64,000 bases of DNA, from NCBI RefSeq assembly GCF_009724245.1, contig NZ_WNNK01000014.1, forward strand, positions 1-64,000. Reading direction: 5' to 3'. The notes beneath the pieces were generated by a model. It was not told the DNA's origin and made no database searches. It was given only the letters and a program-made list of their open reading frames with translations. Both the position numbers and the translations under genes were made by a program. Below, one piece after another: positions 60,380-64,000 of this stretch (its first letter is position 1; every line of letters starts with the position of its first letter). Source of the stretch: Pseudomonas spelaei. Its GTDB lineage: Bacteria; Pseudomonadota; Gammaproteobacteria; Pseudomonadales; Pseudomonadaceae.

Positions 60380-61744
60380 TCAGAGCCCGGTCAACATTGC
60401 GTCAGCCGGCGCGTCGGCGCGATCTTGCGCAGTCAGTTGGAAGTAGACAAAACCTACTGCCATGAAACCGAGGAAAATCAGCCCGATCAGCGTATTGAAC
60501 CAGGCCATGGCCACCAGGCACACCATGGCCAGTACCAGCGCGATACCGGGGATGATGGGGTAACCCGGTGCACGGAAGGTACGCTCCAGCAGCGGTTCGG
60601 TTTTGCGCAGTTTGAACAGGCTGAGCATGCTCATGATGTACATCACAATGGCGCCGAACACCGCCATGGTGATCATCGCTGCGGTGAGCGTCATGCCGCC
60701 CAGGTTGATCAGGCCATCGCTGTAGATCGCAGCGATACCGACGACACCCCCGGCGATGATTGCCCGATGAGGTGTCTGAAAGCGCGACAGTTTGGCGAGG
60801 AAAGAGGGCAAATAACCGGCACGTGCCAACGCGAAGAACTGACGGGAGTAGCCAAGGATGATGCCGTGGAAACTGGCCACCAGGCCAAACAGGCCAATCC
60901 ACACCAGCATATGCAGCCAGCCTGAACTGTCACCGACCACGGTTTTCATCGCTTGTGGCAACGGATCGTTGATGTTCGACAGGGTGCGCCAGTCGCCCAC
61001 GCCGCCAGCGAAGAACATCACCCCCATGGCCAGGAACACCAGGGTCAGGATGCCGCTGATATAGGCCTTGGGGATTGTGCGTTTCGGATCCTTGGCTTCT
61101 TCGGCGGCCATGGCGGCGCCTTCGATGGCGAGGAAGAACCAGATGGCAAATGGAATCGCTGCAAACATTCCGGCAATCGCGGGCGCGCCGAAGGTATCGG
61201 AGCCGGCCCAGCCGTTGAGGGCGAAGTGACTGAAACTGAAGGCGGGTGCGACTACCCCCATGAAGACCAATAGCTCGGCGACGGCCAGCACGCACACCAC
61301 CAGCTCAAAGGTCGCTGCCAGTTTGACTCCGAGAATATTCAGGCCCATGAACACGATGTAGGCGCCCACGGCCGCGTGTTTCGGGTCGAGGGCCGGAAAC
61401 TGCACATTCAGGTAGGCACCGATGGCCAGGGCAATGGCCGGTGGGGCGAAGACAAACTCGATCAGCGTTGCCAACCCGGCGATCAAGCCGCCTTTCTCTC
61501 CGAAGGCCCGTCGGCTGTAGGCAAAAGGGCCTCCGGCATGGGGAATAGCGGTAGTCAACTCGGTAAAGCTGAAGATAAAGCAGGTGTACATGGCGGCAAC
61601 CATCAACGAGGTCACCAGAAAACCCAGCGTACCGGCCACGCCCCAGCCATAGCTCCAGCCGAAGTACTCCCCGGAAATCACCAGCCCGACGGCGATCCCC
61701 CATAAATGCAAGGTGCCCAAGGTTGGTTTGAGTTGTGTGTTCAT
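60380..61744 (-). CDS. eat: APC superfamily ethanolamine permease
   Basis: A 454-aa inner-membrane transporter with about twelve segments. LWGIAVGLVISGEYFGWSYGWGVAGTLGFL at the N-terminus and the WFFLAIEGAAMAAEEAKDPKRTIPKAY loop (first part) mark the ethanolamine/APC permease branch. In P. aeruginosa the ortholog (PA4023, from memory) is next to eutBC; those genes are not in this window, so the substrate rests on family alone. AGGGAGCAATGCG precedes the ATG. Confidence 0.85.
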   Translation of the reverse strand: MNTQLKPTLGTLHLWGIAVGLVISGEYFGWSYGWGVAGTLGFLVTSLMVAAMYTCFIFSFTELTTAIPHAGGPFAYSRRAFGEKGGLIAGLATLIEFVFAPPAIALAIGAYLNVQFPALDPKHAAVGAYIVFMGLNILGVKLAATFELVVCVLAVAELLVFMGVVAPAFSFSHFALNGWAGSDTFGAPAIAGMFAAIPFAIWFFLAIEGAAMAAEEAKDPKRTIPKAYISGILTLVFLAMGVMFFAGGVGDWRTLSNINDPLPQAMKTVVGDSSGWLHMLVWIGLFGLVASFHGIILGYSRQFFALARAGYLPSFLAKLSRFQTPHRAIIAGGVVGIAAIYSDGLINLGGMTLTAAMITMAVFGAIVMYIMSMLSLFKLRKTEPLLERTFRAPGYPIIPGIALVLAMVCLVAMAWFNTLIGLIFLGFMAVGFVYFQLTAQDRADAPADAMLTGL

Positions 61745-61909
61745 CGCATTGCTCCCTGAACGGTGTGGAATGTTTCAGGGCGTTGCAGTGGTCATGCCAT
61801 TCCCGGCAACGGTGTCGTAAAGCGGTTCCGCTGTCGCCTGGGGGACGGTTTTGCGTTTGAATACGTTCCTTGCTGCACCAGATAAGTGCGGTGGTGATGC
61901 TGACGGCGC

Positions 61910-61977
61910 CATCGCGGGCAAGCCCGGCTCCCACAGGTGACAGCACTCCAATGTAGGAGCCGGGCTTGCCCGCGATG
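61910..61977. repeat. REP element, 26-bp inverted repeat
   Basis: CATCGCGGGCAAGCCCGGCT... (61910-61935) pairs with the complement at 61952-61977 with one mismatch. It is the same general REP type as at 10265 and 30020, in the CGCGGGCAAGCCCGGCTCC variant. Confidence 0.88.
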
Positions 61978-62007
61978 AGGCCCTCAAAGTCCCCCAAAAC
62001 CCCAGTG

Positions 62008-62080
62008 TAAACCCCGCATAAACCCACTCTTTACGCGCTCTTTACGCCCCGCCCATACCCTCGCTCTCGTTCCTTTACGG
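62008..62080 (+). promoter_or_regulatory. Phased TWWACSC repeats upstream of kdpF, candidate KdpE operator
   Basis: TAAACCC at 62008 and 62019, TTTACGC at 62030 and 62041, and TTTACGG at 62074 all fall on an 11-base register. OmpR/PhoB-type regulators bind direct repeats at this spacing, and the known E. coli KdpE site combines TTTATA and TTTACA units. The cluster ends about 60 bases before the kdpF ATG. KdpD and KdpE themselves lie outside the window. Confidence 0.6.
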
Positions 62081-62137
62081 CGCACCTGCGGACAATGCCC
62101 CTACACGCGGCAATCGCCGTACGACGGAGAAACTTCC

Positions 62138-62227
62138 ATGAGCGTTCTGGACGGGGTGTCACTGCTGTTAGCCGTGGCGCTGTTCATTTATCTGCTGGTT
62201 GCGCTGTTACGCGCGGATCGGAACTAG
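62138..62227 (+). CDS. kdpF: K+-transporting ATPase accessory peptide KdpF
   Basis: A 29-aa hydrophobic peptide (MSVLDGVSLLLAVALFIYLL then VALLRADRN) with one membrane helix, directly before kdpA and with ACGGAGAAAC upstream. KdpF stabilises the KdpFABC complex. The stop codon overlaps the AGGAG site of kdpA, so translation is coupled. Confidence 0.92.
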   Translation: MSVLDGVSLLLAVALFIYLLVALLRADRN

Positions 62228-62235
62228 GAGCGGCT

Positions 62236-63930
62236 ATGCACAGTTATGACTATTGGCTGATCATCGCCTTCTTTGCCTTGGTACTGATTCCGGCGCCCTT
62301 TTTGGGACGGTTTTACTACAAGGTCATGGAAGGCCAGCGCACGTGGCTGACGCCGGTTTTAGGCCCGGTGGAGCGCGCGTGCTATCGCGTTGCAGGCGTT
62401 GACTCGCAGGAAGAGCAGAGCTGGCAGAAATATGCCCTGGCCTTGCTCGCCTTCAACCTCGCCGGTTTTGTATTGCTGTTCGCGATTCTGTTGTTCCAGG
62501 ACTACCTGCCCCTCAACCCGCAGAAATTGCCGGGTCAGGAATGGACCCTGGCCTTCAACACCGCAATCAGTTTCATGACCAACACCAACTGGCAGTCCTA
62601 CAGCGGTGAAGCGTCCCTGAGCTACCTCAGCCAGATGGCCGGCCTTACCGTGCAGAACTTCGTCAGTGCCGCCACCGGTCTGGCGGTTCTGGTTGCGTTG
62701 TGCCGTGGTATCGGTCGCAAGTCCACCAAGACCCTGGGCAATTTCTGGGTCGATATGACCCGCGCCACCCTCTACGGCTTGTTGCCGTTGTGCCTGGTGT
62801 TTGCGTTGTTCCTGGTGTGGCAGGGCGTGCCGCAAACCTTCGCCCATTACGTTGATGCGGTGACGATGCAGGGCGTGGATCAAGTGATCCCCCTGGGCCC
62901 GGCCGCCAGCCAGATTGCGATCAAGCAACTGGGCACCAACGGGGGTGGTTTCTTCGGGGTCAACTCGGCGCATCCGTTCGAGGATCCGACCGCCTGGGCC
63001 AACCTGTTTGAGCTGGCGGCCATCATCCTGATCCCGGTGGCGCTGGTGTTCACCTTCGGCCACTACGTGAAAGACCTGCGTCAGAGCCGGGCGATTCTCG
63101 GTTGCATGCTGGCCCTGTTCCTGATCGGCGGCGCGACCTCGTTGTGGGCCGAATACCAGCCCAACCCGACCCTGAACAACCCGGTTGTCGAACAGGCTGC
63201 ATCGCAGGAAGGCAAGGAAGCACGCTTCGGTACCACTGGCACAGTGTTGTGGTCGGTCACTACCACCGCCGCGTCCAACGGCTCGGTGAACGGCATGCAG
63301 GACAGCCTCAATCCCCTGAGCGGGATGGTTGCGCTGGTCAACATGATGGTCGGCGAAGTGATCTTCGGCGGCGTTGGTGCCGGTATGTACGGCATGCTGC
63401 TCAACGTGTTGATTGCGGTATTCCTTGCCGGCCTGATGATCGGACGCACCCCGGAATACCTGGGCAAGAAACTCCAGGCCAAGGAGGTGCAATTGCTGGT
63501 GGTGACCTTGATGGTGATGCCTGTCGGTGTACTGGTGCTGGGCGCCATCGCCGCGAGCCTGCCTGGCCCGGCCAGTGCCATCAGCAACCCCGGCCCGCAC
63601 GGTTTCAGCCAGTTGCTCTATGCCTACACCTCGGCCAGTGCCAACAACGGTTCGGCGTTCGGCGGCTTCAGCGCCAACACCCCGTTCCACAACCTGATGC
63701 TGGGTCTTGGCATGTTGATCGGTCGTTTCGGTTACATCCTCCCGGTACTGGCCCTGGCCGGCAGCCTGGCGATGAAGAAAACCGCACCGATTGGCCAGAA
63801 CAGCTTCCCGACCCATGGCCCGCTGTTCGTGACCCTGTTGACCGTGACCATCTTGTTGGTGGGCGGCCTGAGCTTCTTGCCGACATTGGCACTGGGCCCT
63901 ATCGCTGAACACCTGAGCATGGGCTTCTAA
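62236..63930 (+). CDS. kdpA: K+-transporting ATPase subunit A
   Basis: A 564-aa channel-like subunit that takes up K+ with high affinity. It has about ten membrane segments and selectivity-filter-like loops, including SFMTNTNWQSYSGE and QLGTNGGGFFGVNSAHPFEDPT, both hallmarks of KdpA, plus SANNGSAFGGFSANTPFHN. The ATG at 62236 follows AGGAG in the kdpF stop; an in-frame start at 62095 would run through kdpF. Normal length and intact filter loops. Confidence 0.96.
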   Translation: MHSYDYWLIIAFFALVLIPAPFLGRFYYKVMEGQRTWLTPVLGPVERACYRVAGVDSQEEQSWQKYALALLAFNLAGFVLLFAILLFQDYLPLNPQKLPGQEWTLAFNTAISFMTNTNWQSYSGEASLSYLSQMAGLTVQNFVSAATGLAVLVALCRGIGRKSTKTLGNFWVDMTRATLYGLLPLCLVFALFLVWQGVPQTFAHYVDAVTMQGVDQVIPLGPAASQIAIKQLGTNGGGFFGVNSAHPFEDPTAWANLFELAAIILIPVALVFTFGHYVKDLRQSRAILGCMLALFLIGGATSLWAEYQPNPTLNNPVVEQAASQEGKEARFGTTGTVLWSVTTTAASNGSVNGMQDSLNPLSGMVALVNMMVGEVIFGGVGAGMYGMLLNVLIAVFLAGLMIGRTPEYLGKKLQAKEVQLLVVTLMVMPVGVLVLGAIAASLPGPASAISNPGPHGFSQLLYAYTSASANNGSAFGGFSANTPFHNLMLGLGMLIGRFGYILPVLALAGSLAMKKTAPIGQNSFPTHGPLFVTLLTVTILLVGGLSFLPTLALGPIAEHLSMGF

Positions 63931-63942
63931 AGGGATATGAAA

Positions 63943-64000
63943 ATGAATATGCCTGCAAAAAACGCAGCTCCCGTGAAAGCTCAGGAGCCGGCTAAAACCG
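63943..64000 (+). CDS. kdpB: K+-transporting ATPase subunit B, first codons only
   Basis: The frame MNMPAKNAAPVKAQEPAKT begins 12 bases after kdpA and runs off the right edge. The Ala/Lys-rich N-terminus and the position after kdpA fit KdpB. The ATG at 63943 has AGGGA seven bases upstream; the ATG at 63937 is too close. Confidence 0.82.
   Translation, partial: MNMPAKNAAPVKAQEPAKT

Larger units (their letters stand above)
61745..62137. promoter_or_regulatory. eat-kdp divergent regulatory region
   Basis: The 393-base spacer holds a REP element at 61910-61977 and a set of phased heptamers before kdpF. A short promoter for eat should lie at its left end. No additional gene is seen. Confidence 0.6.

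Noticed and set aside
1..64000. CRISPR arrays, tRNA or rRNA genes
   Set aside because: Reading through the intergenic regions showed REP palindromes and terminators only; no evenly spaced short repeats and no tRNA-like cloverleaf with a CCA end were noticed. A tRNA search program would settle this.

Overview
The window comes from a Pseudomonas chromosome, most likely the P. fluorescens group. The evidence is the GC-rich coding sequence, the TGTGGGAGCTGGCTTGCC-type REP palindromes, the TyrA-AroA fusion, and a gene order that follows P. aeruginosa: fumC/DUF2059/bolA/trhO/DsbA-like/ABC/rbdA, then yciK/mupP/ubiG/MTA deaminase/mtnA/gyrA/serC/pheA/hisC/tyrA-aroA/cmk/rpsA/ihfB/wzz ... wbpM/comEA-like. 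Orthology statements rest on recalled family features and synteny; no search was run.

Layout. 1-2.3 kb: a partial unknown reading frame and mnmC. 2.3-7.4 kb: a 1611-aa leucine-rich-repeat protein with a C-terminal NEL-type E3 ubiquitin-ligase domain. It lies between copies of a 16-bp direct repeat and looks like an insertion into a conserved mnmC-pap neighbourhood. 7.4-13.9 kb: polyphosphate:AMP phosphotransferase, a thiolase, a DMT exporter, fumarase C, a DUF2059 protein and BolA. 14-22 kb: tRNA hydroxylase TrhO, a DsbA-like protein, an ABC exporter, the RbdA-like GGDEF/EAL protein, a TenA/heme-oxygenase-fold protein with a full set of candidate di-metal ligands, and a diguanylate cyclase. 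22-27 kb: yciK, mupP, ubiG and the MTA deaminase on the minus strand, facing mtnA. 27-39 kb: gyrA, then a tightly packed serC-pheA-hisC-tyrA/aroA-cmk-rpsA run (Ser/Phe/Tyr/His synthesis, the shikimate pathway, CMP kinase, ribosomal protein S1), then ihfB and lapA.

39-54.7 kb: a low-GC O-antigen locus. It holds wzz, an 813-bp gap with an ops/JUMPstart-like element, rmlA, a fused RmlC-FdtA protein, an FdtB-type aminotransferase, a Wzx flippase, a GT2, a Wzy polymerase, a dTDP-L-rhamnose 4-epimerase-like SDR, an acetyltransferase, a second glycosyltransferase, the WbpL-type initiating transferase and WbpM, and ends at a comEA-like gene with a strong terminator. Together these suggest a Wzy-dependent O unit with a dTDP-3-amino-3,6-dideoxyhexose and possibly 6-deoxy-L-talose. 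rmlB and rmlD are not in the window.

54.8-58.5 kb: a GNAT gene and a decayed IS66-family element (55561-57852). It carries a DUF6429 passenger, tnpC has a frameshift and a deletion, and the right end forms the last codons of a TetR gene. 58.5-64 kb: a GntR regulator overlapping a DUF1989 gene, a small DUF2897 membrane protein, an ethanolamine-type permease, then kdpF-kdpA and the first codons of kdpB. Upstream of kdpF lie TAAACCC/TTTACGC repeats in 11-bp phase, a likely KdpE operator. No tRNA, rRNA or CRISPR array was seen.
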